A stretch of 64,000 bases of DNA from Bacillus_BD sp963787345 (lineage in GTDB: Bacteria > Bacillota > Bacilli > Bacillales > Cytobacillaceae). Below are positions 18,624 through 27,238 of the stretch, one piece after another. The translations under genes and the position numbers were made by a program. Below the pieces are notes generated by a model that was given only the letters and a program-made list of their open reading frames with translations, was not told the origin of the DNA and did not search any database. Numbering within the stretch: the stretch's first letter is position 1; each line of letters opens with the position of its first letter. The stretch spans positions 372,001 through 436,000 of the forward strand of contig CAWBCW010000027.1 in NCBI GenBank assembly GCA_963787345.1, given 5' to 3'.

Positions 18624-19601
18624 CTATTCTCCCTCACTTACCTCCCATTCAATTCTCTTTACAGAAGAGGTCAGGCAAAATTGTAATAAGGCATCTGCTC
18701 CCTTAAGCTGAATGGCTTTTAAAGGAGACCGTAACCCTCTCAGCGTTTGAAACCACTCGTCATAATTACGTTTATCAATTAATTCCACATCAAAAGGCGG
18801 AGTTGGAAAATCAATAAATCCGTTTCTTGATAAAAGAACTTTATGAATCGGCATTTGAATATCCGAATTTCCAAGGATTTCCTTTACGATTTTTCCCATC
18901 CGGTTTAACGCAATCATTGGATTGATAATTTTCTTTTCTTGATACTTACTCCGAAGTGTCCAGAACTTCCCATTATCCCCAATAAATACAGCTGAATCTG
19001 CGTTTTCAACAAATGTAATACACCATATCTCTGTTGGGCTAATTAAAATGGTTTCTACTTCAATGGTTGCTTTTTTCAATTTAAAAACAGGGCGATACAA
19101 AACAAGATATGTGTCTGGAAAACGTTGCAAAAAATACTTTAATCTTTCATCATAATAAAACCTTTTATTAACAAAAGATTTATCAACAAGTGTTGAAGTT
19201 GCCCAAGTCATTTGAAATTGGAATATTTGATTTAAAAACCGTCGCTTTAACTCACCTATTGTTGCGGGTCGATAGGTTGATGTAAAAATCTCCTCTAAAC
19301 TAAATAACTCTTCTTCAACATTCCTTTTTTGTTGTTTGTCATTTAATTCTACTTCTGACTCGCCATCATGATTTCGTTGAAAAAGGGTTTTAATTCTTCC
19401 TAATAATGGAGATTTATCGTCTTTCTGTTCTTCTACTTGTTCGGTTATCGATGAAAAGACTGTCTCATCATAGGGATTCTCCCAATTCCTTTGGACCTTT
19501 TCCCATTGTTGATTTTTCAAAGTCACAAAACGCGCAGGATAATGATATATATTTTGCTCGTACCTAGATGTATAATCTTGTAATTTTATTAATTGTCCCA
19601 T
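18624..19601 (-). CDS. ytlQ: YtlQ-like / NERD-type hypothetical protein
   Basis: 325 residues, no signal or membrane segment. The N-terminus is MGQLIKLQDYTSRYEQNIYH. An acidic, charged linker lies at about 65-105. The C-terminal two thirds (KFWTLRSKYQEKKIINPM and later) resemble the nuclease-related NERD fold, but I see no complete catalytic set. It sits directly before thpR, as ytlQ sits by ytlP in B. subtilis; that position is the main reason for the name. Function unknown. Confidence 0.6.
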   Translation of the reverse strand: MGQLIKLQDYTSRYEQNIYHYPARFVTLKNQQWEKVQRNWENPYDETVFSSITEQVEEQKDDKSPLLGRIKTLFQRNHDGESEVELNDKQQKRNVEEELFSLEEIFTSTYRPATIGELKRRFLNQIFQFQMTWATSTLVDKSFVNKRFYYDERLKYFLQRFPDTYLVLYRPVFKLKKATIEVETILISPTEIWCITFVENADSAVFIGDNGKFWTLRSKYQEKKIINPMIALNRMGKIVKEILGNSDIQMPIHKVLLSRNGFIDFPTPPFDVELIDKRNYDEWFQTLRGLRSPLKAIQLKGADALLQFCLTSSVKRIEWEVSEGE

Positions 19602-19680
19602 TCCTCAAACCTCGCTGCATACCTACATTTACAAATGTAAGGTGCTTTATCTATTCTTTATCTTCTTTCCTTATGTTAAT

Positions 19681-20247
19681 CTATTCACCTAGTAACGAAA
19701 AGGTTGCAATCGGTTCATATTTTGGCGATTTTTCTAAATGAGTCTGATACAACACCACATCTTTTACGATAAAGGAAATCGGTGTATCAAATGGGTTATA
19801 TTTTTGCAATAAATCATGAGTGAAATCGGAACCTGCCCATTTGCGTGCTAACGTAATATGCGGATGATAAGCACGGGTATCTAGCGAGTATCCAGCTTGT
19901 ATGCATTGTCGATAAACGTTTTCCTGCAATTGATGCAACCGTTCCTCATGGTTAATACCTGCCCAAAAAACTCGAGGTGATTTCTTATTCCCAAAAATAT
20001 TAATCTCCTCAATTTGTAATGGGAATGACTTTTCACTTTGTATGCTATCTCCTACAATGTTGATGGTTTCATTTAACTTTACAGGATCTACCGCTCCAAG
20101 AAATGCAAGTGTAATATGATAGTCCTCTTTATGTACCCAACGTTTAAAAGGAAAAATGGATTTCATTTCGTTAAAGGGTTCATAAATGCTTTGTTTCACG
20201 TCATTTGGTAATCGTACTGCCCAAAAATAATGTGGATTTCGCTCCAT
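19681..20247 (-). CDS. thpR: RNA 2',3'-cyclic phosphodiesterase (2H family)
   Basis: 188 residues. The two catalytic HxTx motifs of the 2H superfamily are clear: HITLAFLG (about residue 45) and HITLARKW (about residue 128). Members hydrolyse 2',3'-cyclic phosphates on RNA and can join 2'-5' RNA ends. Equivalent to B. subtilis YtlP. Start ATG at 20247, after an AGAGGG site. The gene lies 23 bases beyond pepV on the same strand. Confidence 0.92.
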   Translation of the reverse strand: MERNPHYFWAVRLPNDVKQSIYEPFNEMKSIFPFKRWVHKEDYHITLAFLGAVDPVKLNETINIVGDSIQSEKSFPLQIEEINIFGNKKSPRVFWAGINHEERLHQLQENVYRQCIQAGYSLDTRAYHPHITLARKWAGSDFTHDLLQKYNPFDTPISFIVKDVVLYQTHLEKSPKYEPIATFSLLGE

Positions 20248-20270
20248 TTTTTATCCCTCTTTGTCCATTC

Positions 20271-21692
20271 TTATTTCGCTAGTTCATAAATTGCTTGTGC
20301 ATAAATTGCTGTGGCCTTTAACAAATCTTCAATGTACATATATTCATCTTTTTGATGGGCAATATCTTCTCGGCCTGGAAAAAGCGGGCCAAAGGCAACA
20401 CCAGATGTTAAAGACCGGGCATATGTGCCGCCTCCAATCGCTAAAAGCTCAGCTTCCTCTCCAGTTTGTTCTACGTAAACCTTTTTTAACACCCGAATTA
20501 ATTCACTATTTTCATCAACATGATGAGGTTTTGAGTCAGAATAATTTTGAATTGAAAAACCATGTTTAGTCACAACTTCAGTTAATTGTTTTTTCGTTTT
20601 TTCCATATCATTTTTCACTGGATAGCGAAGATTAACCCCAAATATACCGCCATTAAGAGGGTCATATGCCATTTTCCCGACATTGACCGTCAACTCTCCA
20701 GATATTTCATCCGCGAAGCTAACACCGAGATTAACCCCTCTTGAATCCTCATAGAAATATTCAACAGCAAAATTTAAAAATGGCCATGCATTAGGGTCAT
20801 CGTTATTTTCTTGAAGAAACTTAGCCAAAAACAGGCCGGCATTCTTCCCATTATTCGGTTCCATTCCATGGGCAGAGACACCTTCAAGTTCAAGAATTAA
20901 TTCACCATTATCAACATGGTACTTCCCTTTTAAAGTATGCGTTTTCAGAAAATCATCGTACTTTTGAATAAAGTTTGTATTTTCTGCTTTTAACAAAACA
21001 GCCGCTTTCGCAAAGTCTGGTACCATATTATATCTCCTGCCAGCTTCGAATCGCACTAATTCCATTTTACATTCGCTCTTGCTTTGATTTTTATGTACAT
21101 CTTTTTGAACTAAATCGAAATCAGCAATTCCTTTTTCGGCAAAAATAATCGGAAAGTCAGCATCTGGTGCAAACCCTAATGTCGGCATTTCTTCATGCTT
21201 AAAATAATGATCAACACATCTCCAATCACTTTCTTCATCTGTTCCGATAATCATACGAATCCGCTTATTTATAGGCAACCCTAATTCTTTGACGATTTTC
21301 ATCGCATAATAGGCTGCCATTGTCGGACCTTTATCATCAATCGCTCCTCTGGCATAGATCTTTCCATCCCGTATTTCCGCTCCATACGGATCGCTGGACC
21401 AGCCATCACCTTCTGGGACAACATCCACATGACAAAGAATTCCAACAGATTCTTCACCTTCGCCAAACTCGAGATAACCAGCTAAGTTTCCAACATTTTT
21501 AGAACGGAAACCATCTTTTTCTCCCATTTTCAGCATAAATTCCAAAGCTTCTTTCACACCAAAACCAAGTGGGGCATCTGGAGAAGTATGATTCTCATCT
21601 AACACACTTTTAATCTGTAATAGCTTTTGCGTGTCTTGAATCAGCTCCTCCTTTCTTTTCACCACTTCATCTAACCATTGATTTTCTATCAT
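20271..21692 (-). CDS. pepV: Dipeptidase PepV (M20 family)
   Basis: A 473-residue cytoplasmic zinc dipeptidase. Metal-binding motifs are ILCHVDVVPEGDGW (about residue 85), ARGAIDDKGPTMA (Asp bridging the two zincs), GTDEESDW (catalytic Glu) and the late LAIGGGTYAR and IAHQKDEY segments. It splits short peptides for amino-acid recovery. Start ATG at 21692 follows GGAGGTTTTGAT. Corresponds to B. subtilis YtjP. Confidence 0.94.
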   Translation of the reverse strand: MIENQWLDEVVKRKEELIQDTQKLLQIKSVLDENHTSPDAPLGFGVKEALEFMLKMGEKDGFRSKNVGNLAGYLEFGEGEESVGILCHVDVVPEGDGWSSDPYGAEIRDGKIYARGAIDDKGPTMAAYYAMKIVKELGLPINKRIRMIIGTDEESDWRCVDHYFKHEEMPTLGFAPDADFPIIFAEKGIADFDLVQKDVHKNQSKSECKMELVRFEAGRRYNMVPDFAKAAVLLKAENTNFIQKYDDFLKTHTLKGKYHVDNGELILELEGVSAHGMEPNNGKNAGLFLAKFLQENNDDPNAWPFLNFAVEYFYEDSRGVNLGVSFADEISGELTVNVGKMAYDPLNGGIFGVNLRYPVKNDMEKTKKQLTEVVTKHGFSIQNYSDSKPHHVDENSELIRVLKKVYVEQTGEEAELLAIGGGTYARSLTSGVAFGPLFPGREDIAHQKDEYMYIEDLLKATAIYAQAIYELAK

Positions 21693-22149
21693 ATCAAAAC
21701 CTCCAAATCTAAATGAATAAACTTCTAAGTATGTATGTCTAGAACACGGCCTGCTGTTTTTAATGTATCACTCTTTTGTATGAAAATCATCATCCTATTG
21801 CATAGCCCTTTTCATCTAGCTTTAACCATTTTTGATAATTCTAAAAATTTTAATAATATATTGGGATTAGACGGCGTATGTATAGAACTAGATACCTTTA
21901 ATATACATAAGATTAAATTTTCCTGCCCAATAAAGTTAATGTTTTGTAAATTTAAACCACTTTTGTGGAAATCTTATGATATTAAGGATATTATATTAGT
22001 AGATGGTATCATCTACGCAAGATACTATATGTTGTCGAAAAGGGGTTGTATGGGGAAAAGAAGCTCAAATTCTCGAAGAATGTTTCTTCACTAAAATGTT
22101 GGATGCTGAAATTTGTCCTAGGTTTGAAAAAAGGATAGGGAGTGGTTTA
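21693..22149. other. Intergenic region, pepV to ytzE
   Basis: 457 AT-rich bases between divergent genes. I see no convincing gene: the open frames here lack ribosome sites and resemble nothing. One 18-bp inverted repeat, GTAGATG-GTAT-CATCTAC (21999-22016), could be an operator or small hairpin. The rest appears featureless to me. Confidence 0.5.
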
Positions 22150-22371
22150 TTGAAACCTTCAACTAACCGGATGTTAAACCGTATCAAATCCGTCTACATG
22201 TTTATTAATACCCACGGTACCGTAACTACTCAGGAGCTAGTAGAAGAGTTTGGTATTACACCCAGAACGATACAACGAGACTTGAATGTCTTAGCGTACA
22301 ATGATTTAGTCAGAAGCCCAAGTCGTGGAAAATGGACAACAACAACAAAGAAGGTCAAATTATCTTCTTAA
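22150..22371 (+). CDS. ytzE: DeoR-type HTH regulator YtzE
   Basis: 73 residues, only the winged helix-turn-helix of the DeoR family (TTQELVEEFGITPRTIQRDL) with no sugar-phosphate sensing domain. The B. subtilis homologue is the same short length, so it is not truncated. The start is TTG at 22150 (LKPSTNRMLNRIKSVY) with GGAGTGG just upstream; longer readings to an upstream ATG add sequence that resembles nothing. Targets unknown. Confidence 0.88.
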   Translation: MKPSTNRMLNRIKSVYMFINTHGTVTTQELVEEFGITPRTIQRDLNVLAYNDLVRSPSRGKWTTTTKKVKLSS

Positions 22372-22463
22372 TGGAAAATGTATAACATCAACCAATTACC
22401 GTTTATACTTTTTAGCGAAAATTGGTGCTGGCACAACCTTTGCGAGTTCAAGGCGGCCAGCAT

Positions 22464-22508
22464 AAGACGAGCCTCATCAAAGGACCGGTCTTTTATGAGG
22501 CTTGTCTT
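22464..22508. terminator. Bidirectional terminator between ytzE and ytzG
   Basis: AAGAC and AGCCTCAT (22464-22477) pair with ATGAGGCT and GTCTT (22495-22508), with a GACC/GGTC helix at the tip. TTTTT follows on the plus strand. Confidence 0.8.
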
Positions 22509-22542
22509 TTTGGTCTCAAGGATAGTTAAACAGTTTTCCTCT

Positions 22543-23274
22543 CTACTCCAAACGAACATTTTGATTTACACTTTTTAACTGTAACATCTCCTCTTCCGTT
22601 AACTCCCGATATTCTCCGAGTTCTAAGCTTTCATCAAGCTGAAGCGGTCCCATCGAAACTCTTTTCAAATATACAACTCGTTTTCCCACAGCTTCAAACA
22701 TTCTTTTCACCTGATGAAATTTCCCTTCTGTTATCGTTAATTCAATATCTGAATGAATACCAGACTTCAATATTTTTAAGTCTCCTGGTTTTGTATGATA
22801 TCCATCATCCAAAATAACTCCTTGACGAAAAGCCTCTACATCCTTCTCAGTCACTTCTTGATTAATTACTGCAAAATATGTTTTTGAGACATTCTTTTTA
22901 GGTGACAATAATTGATGGGCCAACCCGCCATCGTTTGTAATAAGAAGCAGTCCCTCCGTATCTTTATCCAGTCTGCCTACTGGAAACGGAGAAAATATAG
23001 AATCTTCCGGTTGGAGCAAATCAATCACCGTTTCGTCATAATCATCTTCAGTGGCAGAAATAACTCCTTGTGGTTTATTCATCATTAAATAAATGAATTC
23101 CTTATACTCAATTTCTTCTCCATTTAAAGTGATAGAATCTTGGAGAGGATCGACCTGTTCCTTCCCATCTTTTATTACATTCCCATTTACGACAACTTGT
23201 CCTTTTCTCAATAGTTGTTTTACTTCTTTTCGACTCCCATATCCCATATTGGATAACATTTTATCAATTCGCAA
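22543..23274 (-). CDS. ytzG: 16S/23S rRNA pseudouridine synthase (RsuA/RluB family), YtzG
   Basis: 243 residues. An N-terminal S4 RNA-binding domain (MRIDKMLSNMGYGSRKEVKQ) precedes the pseudouridine synthase domain with catalytic aspartate in VGRLDKDTEGLLLITNDG. KFHQVKRMFEAVG is the conserved C-terminal motif. Similar to B. subtilis YtzG (RsuA-like). Whether it modifies 16S or 23S rRNA is not readable. Start ATG at 23274. Confidence 0.92.
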   Translation of the reverse strand: MRIDKMLSNMGYGSRKEVKQLLRKGQVVVNGNVIKDGKEQVDPLQDSITLNGEEIEYKEFIYLMMNKPQGVISATEDDYDETVIDLLQPEDSIFSPFPVGRLDKDTEGLLLITNDGGLAHQLLSPKKNVSKTYFAVINQEVTEKDVEAFRQGVILDDGYHTKPGDLKILKSGIHSDIELTITEGKFHQVKRMFEAVGKRVVYLKRVSMGPLQLDESLELGEYRELTEEEMLQLKSVNQNVRLE

Positions 23275-23432
23275 AAAATCACTTCTTTCCCATTATAGTA
23301 GGCGTTTATCCCTTTCAAATATATCCGTACCTCATAGACTGTAATCATGCAGCTAAGCACATCTGCTTAAATCTGCTAACTTAATCATGGTCTATTTCAG
23401 AAAATAAATAAACCAAAAAGAGGAGTTGTCTA

Positions 23433-23633
23433 ATGATGATGGATTATCGGCAAACGGGTCAATTTTTTCCTGGTGGCGGAGGAGGAGGCAATGTTGATCG
23501 ACGACTTGATCGTCTAGAACGTCAATTAGAACGTTTAGATAGAGATTTGAACCAACTAAACCGCCGTGTTGATCGTATCGAAAGACGACTTGGTATCGGC
23601 CAAGGCAGAGAAGATTACTATTATTATTATTAA
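23433..23633 (+). CDS. Small Gly-rich coiled-coil protein
   Basis: 66 residues: a start FFPGGGGGG segment, then strongly periodic Arg/Leu/Asp heptads (RRLDRLERQLERLDRDL), and a tail of five tyrosines (DYYYYY). The ribosome site AGAGGAG precedes ATG 23433 at good spacing, and a terminator follows, so it is a real gene. A second ATG is three bases in. The composition recalls small spore-coat or spore-surface proteins, but that is inference; I do not recognise a named family. Confidence 0.8.
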   Translation: MMMDYRQTGQFFPGGGGGGNVDRRLDRLERQLERLDRDLNQLNRRVDRIERRLGIGQGREDYYYYY

Positions 23634-23654
23634 ACCCCCTTTACTGGGTTTAAT

Positions 23655-23684
23655 AAAAGGGTCTCCCAAGGAGGCCCTTTTATA
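23655..23684. terminator. Terminator for the small coiled-coil gene and murJ
   Basis: AAAAGGG and CTCC (23655-23666) pair with GGAG and CCCTTTT (23670-23681). Another hairpin, AAACCCCC/GGGTTT, lies just before. It also overlaps the murJ stop on the other strand. Confidence 0.75.
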
Positions 23685-25296
23685 TTTTAAGATGTAATTT
23701 TTCCTTTACTTTTTCAACTTTTGTTCCAAGTAAGATGTTAGCTAGCTTTGATTTCAAGCTTAAATACCCATAAATAAGGATACCTACAAACGCTGTGACG
23801 ATAATCATGATAATTGATTGGACAGTCGATTCTGGATTTAAAAACATCGAAAGGATTTCATATGAACCGCCTGCGCCTAAAAACATTAACAACGTAAAAA
23901 GACAAATTAACAGACTTCTGCGCCCCGTCACTTTAAAGGAGAAACCAGTAAAATATTTGATAACAAATAAATTGATAATAATTGCAGCAACATAGCCAAT
24001 AATCGTTGCTAAAATGGCTCCTCGAGTCTCCATTAATTTTATCAATGGAATATTCAAAGTCAGCTTAATTAACAGCCCTACTAGTAAACTTAAAACCGTA
24101 AAGCGCTGTTCGTTTATTCCTTGCAAAATCGCAGCTGTAACAGGAAACAAAGAAAATAAAAGAGCTGCTGGAGCATAAAAGCGCAAAACCTCTATTCCAT
24201 ATGGATCATGCCCATAAAAGGTTGTATAAATCGGTTCTGCTAACAGGGCCATCCCGATAACAGCAGGTAAGATTAAAAACATAATGACTTGGAATGTCTG
24301 GCCTATTTGACCATTAACAACTTTTCGATCTCCACTGACAAATGAGCTTGTAATATTAGGAACAAGAGTTAATGAAAAGGCAGTAGCAAGTGATACAGGG
24401 ATAATGACTAGCTTATGCGAATAAAAGTTAAGCGCACTATACGCAAAGTCTGCTTGTTTTGCTAAGCCGATTTCAACCATTGCCCGATTAAATGTCATTT
24501 GGTCAATAAATTGGAACAACGGATTGGCTAATCCGACAAAGACAAAAGGTGCCGCATAAACAAGAATTTCCTTATACATCTCTTTCAGTGAAATTGCGAC
24601 AGTACCTTTATCTCTTAACAGCAAATCGTCTAAATAAGGCTTACGCTTTCTCCAGTACCAAAATAATACTAGTAGTCCGCCGATCGCTCCGACGAATGCC
24701 GCAAATGTAGATATAGCTGCAGCTGTAGCGATGTCTCCATCCATAATATTTAATACGACATAAGCACCCGCCAATAAAAATACAATTCTCACAATTTGTT
24801 CAACCACTTGTGAGACAGCAGTCGGTCCCATTGATTGATGTCCTTGGAAAAACCCTCTGCTTAAACTCATAAAAGGAACAATCAATAAAGCAAAACTAAC
24901 TGCACGAGTAACTGTAATAACATCCTCAATATTAGTTACTTGGTCTGTATCTCTTATAACCATACTCGCCAGTAATGGCGCTGAAAAATAAAGACTAAGG
25001 AAAAAGACGAGACCTGAGATAATCATAATCAGTTGACTTGATTTAAATAATTTTCTTCCAACCGCATATTCATCTAAGGCATTATATTTAGATATAAATT
25101 TTGAAACAGCTAATGGAATACCCCCGGTTGCAATGCTTAAGAATATTGTATACGGTACATACGAGTATTGATAAAGCGTCGTTCCTTCCTGCCCGACAAT
25201 CGCATCAAACGGGATGACATAAAATAAACCAAGCATTTTAGAAATAATCGTTCCTAAAGTTAAAATAAATGTTCCTCTTAAAAGCTTCGATGACAT
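23680..25296 (-). CDS. murJ: Lipid II flippase MurJ (YtgP), MOP superfamily
   Basis: 538 residues with about 14 hydrophobic segments over the full length, the MOP/MVF pattern. It begins MSSKLLRGTFILTLGTIISK, characteristic of YtgP/SpoVB-like transporters. B. subtilis YtgP is MurJ, which moves lipid II across the membrane for peptidoglycan synthesis. SpoVB-family paralogues are similar, but the position between ytzG and ytfP supports YtgP. The ATG at 25296 follows AGGAGAAGGAAT. Confidence 0.9.
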   Translation of the reverse strand: MSSKLLRGTFILTLGTIISKMLGLFYVIPFDAIVGQEGTTLYQYSYVPYTIFLSIATGGIPLAVSKFISKYNALDEYAVGRKLFKSSQLIMIISGLVFFLSLYFSAPLLASMVIRDTDQVTNIEDVITVTRAVSFALLIVPFMSLSRGFFQGHQSMGPTAVSQVVEQIVRIVFLLAGAYVVLNIMDGDIATAAAISTFAAFVGAIGGLLVLFWYWRKRKPYLDDLLLRDKGTVAISLKEMYKEILVYAAPFVFVGLANPLFQFIDQMTFNRAMVEIGLAKQADFAYSALNFYSHKLVIIPVSLATAFSLTLVPNITSSFVSGDRKVVNGQIGQTFQVIMFLILPAVIGMALLAEPIYTTFYGHDPYGIEVLRFYAPAALLFSLFPVTAAILQGINEQRFTVLSLLVGLLIKLTLNIPLIKLMETRGAILATIIGYVAAIIINLFVIKYFTGFSFKVTGRRSLLICLFTLLMFLGAGGSYEILSMFLNPESTVQSIIMIIVTAFVGILIYGYLSLKSKLANILLGTKVEKVKEKLHLKI

Positions 25297-25492
25297 TAAA
25301 ATTCCTTCTCCTTATCAACGTAGGAATTGTTAGCTAGAACCGTCTCTAGCTTTAATATAGTAAGTAATGATGACATTTTTCCAACAGATATACTTGAAAA
25401 TACACTATTTGTAGTTTACTCTTCTTTCATAAAGAATTCTACTTATAAGTTGAAAATATCATTTGGTATGATCAATAGAAAGGATAAACATA

Positions 25493-26755
25493 ATGTACGA
25501 TGTGATTGTAATTGGAGGCGGACCCTCGGGTCTAATGGCTGCGATATCAGCCGGTGAAACTGGCGCAAAGGTTCTGTTGCTTGATAAAGGAGATAAATTA
25601 GGCCGTAAGCTAGCCATTTCAGGCGGCGGTCGCTGTAATGTAACGAACAGAATGCCTGTGAACGAATTGATCAAACATATTCCCGGAAATGGGCGATTTT
25701 TATATGGTGCCTTCTCTCTTTTTAACAATGAAGATATTATTTTATTTTTCTCAAAGCTTGGTATCCAGTTAAAAGAAGAAGATCACGGTAGAATGTTTCC
25801 CGTCAATGACAGCGCCCAAACGGTTGTGAATGCATTGCTTCAGCAGCTGGACAAGCTTAAGATAGCCGTGAAAAAAAACAGCCCCGTTCATAAGGTATTC
25901 TATCATGAAAATAACAAAAAGACAGTAGAACTGAAAAGTGGAGAGTCATTTGAAACGAAGGCTTTAATTCTTGCAGCCGGAGGGAAATCTGTTCCACAAA
26001 CGGGCTCCACTGGAGACGGTTATGTCTGGGCAAAAAAAGCTGGGCATACGATTACAGACCTTTTTCCGACCGAAGTACCCGTTATATCTAAAGAAACATT
26101 TATTAAAGCAAAAACGTTACAAGGTCTGTCATTAAGGGATGTTTCTCTAAGTGTCTTAAATGCGAAAGGAAAAGCAATTGTCACCCATCGAATGGATATG
26201 ATTTTTACTCATTTCGGCATAAGCGGCCCTGCTGTGTTACGTTGCAGTCAATTTATTGTAAAAGAATTAAAGAAATCATCCAATCGGGAAGTCGTTGTCA
26301 ATCTAGATATTTTTCCAGATAAAAAAGAAGAGGCACTTTTTCAAGAATTAAATCGATTAATGGCAGAAGAGCCAAAGAAGAGTATTAAAAATGTGTTTAA
26401 AAATCTCATGCCTGAACGTTATTTACTATTTTTGTTGGAACAAAATGAAATTGATCCTGCTTTACAAGCAAACCATCTATCAAAAGAAAAGGTAAGATTG
26501 TTTGCCGAGAGCTGTAAGAAATTTCGTTTCAAAGTCCACGATACTTTGCCAATTGAAAAAGCCTTCATTACAGGTGGCGGAGTTTCCGTTAAGGAAGTCG
26601 ATCCGAAAACGATGTCTTCTAAATTAATAGATGGATTATACTTCTGCGGGGAGATCCTTGACATCCATGGATACACTGGCGGATTTAATATTACTGCTGC
26701 CTTCGTAACTGGCCGGCTAGCAGGGATAAATGCAGCTGAATATAGTCTGAATTGA
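25493..26755 (+). CDS. ytfP: FAD/NAD(P)-dependent oxidoreductase YtfP (HI0933-like)
   Basis: 420 residues. The N-terminal dinucleotide-binding motif is VIVIGGGPSGLMAA; next come KLGRKLAISGGGRCNVTN and the C-terminal CGEILDIHGYTGGFNI, both diagnostic of the HI0933/YhiN flavoprotein family. The substrate is not established. Start ATG at 25493, after AGAAAGGATAAAC. It converges on cse60. Confidence 0.92.
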   Translation: MYDVIVIGGGPSGLMAAISAGETGAKVLLLDKGDKLGRKLAISGGGRCNVTNRMPVNELIKHIPGNGRFLYGAFSLFNNEDIILFFSKLGIQLKEEDHGRMFPVNDSAQTVVNALLQQLDKLKIAVKKNSPVHKVFYHENNKKTVELKSGESFETKALILAAGGKSVPQTGSTGDGYVWAKKAGHTITDLFPTEVPVISKETFIKAKTLQGLSLRDVSLSVLNAKGKAIVTHRMDMIFTHFGISGPAVLRCSQFIVKELKKSSNREVVVNLDIFPDKKEEALFQELNRLMAEEPKKSIKNVFKNLMPERYLLFLLEQNEIDPALQANHLSKEKVRLFAESCKKFRFKVHDTLPIEKAFITGGGVSVKEVDPKTMSSKLIDGLYFCGEILDIHGYTGGFNITAAFVTGRLAGINAAEYSLN

Positions 26756-26761
26756 GTAAAA

Positions 26762-26810
26762 TGGGCGGCGCTTGCGTTTGAATTTTTTTTCAAATTGCAA
26801 GCGCCGCCCA
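26762..26810. terminator. Strong bidirectional terminator, ytfP/cse60
   Basis: TGGGCGGCGCTTGC (26762-26775) pairs perfectly with GCAAGCGCCGCCCA (26797-26810), extended by TTTG/CAAA around a T-run loop. It sits between convergent genes. The T-run is in the loop, not after the stem, which is unusual. Confidence 0.75.
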
Positions 26811-26816
26811 CGTTCC

Positions 26817-27002
26817 TCATGCCCGATAAATGACCATAGCGGTAAAACAATAGATTTGATCTTGATCGTCTTCTTCTGGCATGGCCGCTACATTATACTT
26901 AATATCGAGCAATTGATTTTCATTTAAATCCTCTAAAAAGTAATTCATCTCCACTTCTAAATCCTTTTCATGCTCCGTATCAAACAGTTTAACTTGAATC
27001 AT
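26817..27002 (-). CDS. cse60: Sporulation protein Cse60 (YteV)
   Basis: 61 residues, acidic, beginning MIQVKLFDTEHEKDLEVEM. It matches the small Cse60 family, transcribed by sigma-E during sporulation in B. subtilis, and sits next to ytfP as there. The ATG at 27002 has GGAGAG upstream. Biochemical role unknown. Confidence 0.88.
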   Translation of the reverse strand: MIQVKLFDTEHEKDLEVEMNYFLEDLNENQLLDIKYNVAAMPEEDDQDQIYCFTAMVIYRA

Positions 27003-27192
27003 TTTTTTCTCTCCTACTTATCTTATATATATATTATTATCCCCAATTTTATATTGTTATATTCTTCTGAATATTCATATCTAAGTATTCAATTATGAAC
27101 AACTTAGGGATTTTCCTACTTTACTTAAATCGACTAATAATAGAGGAATTAGATTTAATCACGTAGAATAATAAGACATGCTATTAATTCAG

Positions 27193-27207
27193 ATTTTTCT
27201 GTCTATT
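27193..27207 (+). promoter_or_regulatory. CodY-like box before livK
   Basis: ATTTTTCTGTCTATT matches the CodY consensus AATTTTCWGAAAATT at 11 of 15 positions. It lies 32 bases before the livK start. CodY often represses branched-chain amino-acid uptake. The match is weak. Confidence 0.35.
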
Positions 27208-27238
27208 TAGTAGAGAAGTCACAAAAAGGGGGATATTC

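Noticed and set aside
21735..22094. 119-residue open frame on the plus strand
   Set aside because: No ribosome site, AT-rich composition and no recognisable sequence; overlaps the ytzE upstream frame.
22003..22149. N-terminal extension of ytzE
   Set aside because: The TTG at 22150 has a good ribosome site and matches the family N-terminus; the extension resembles nothing.
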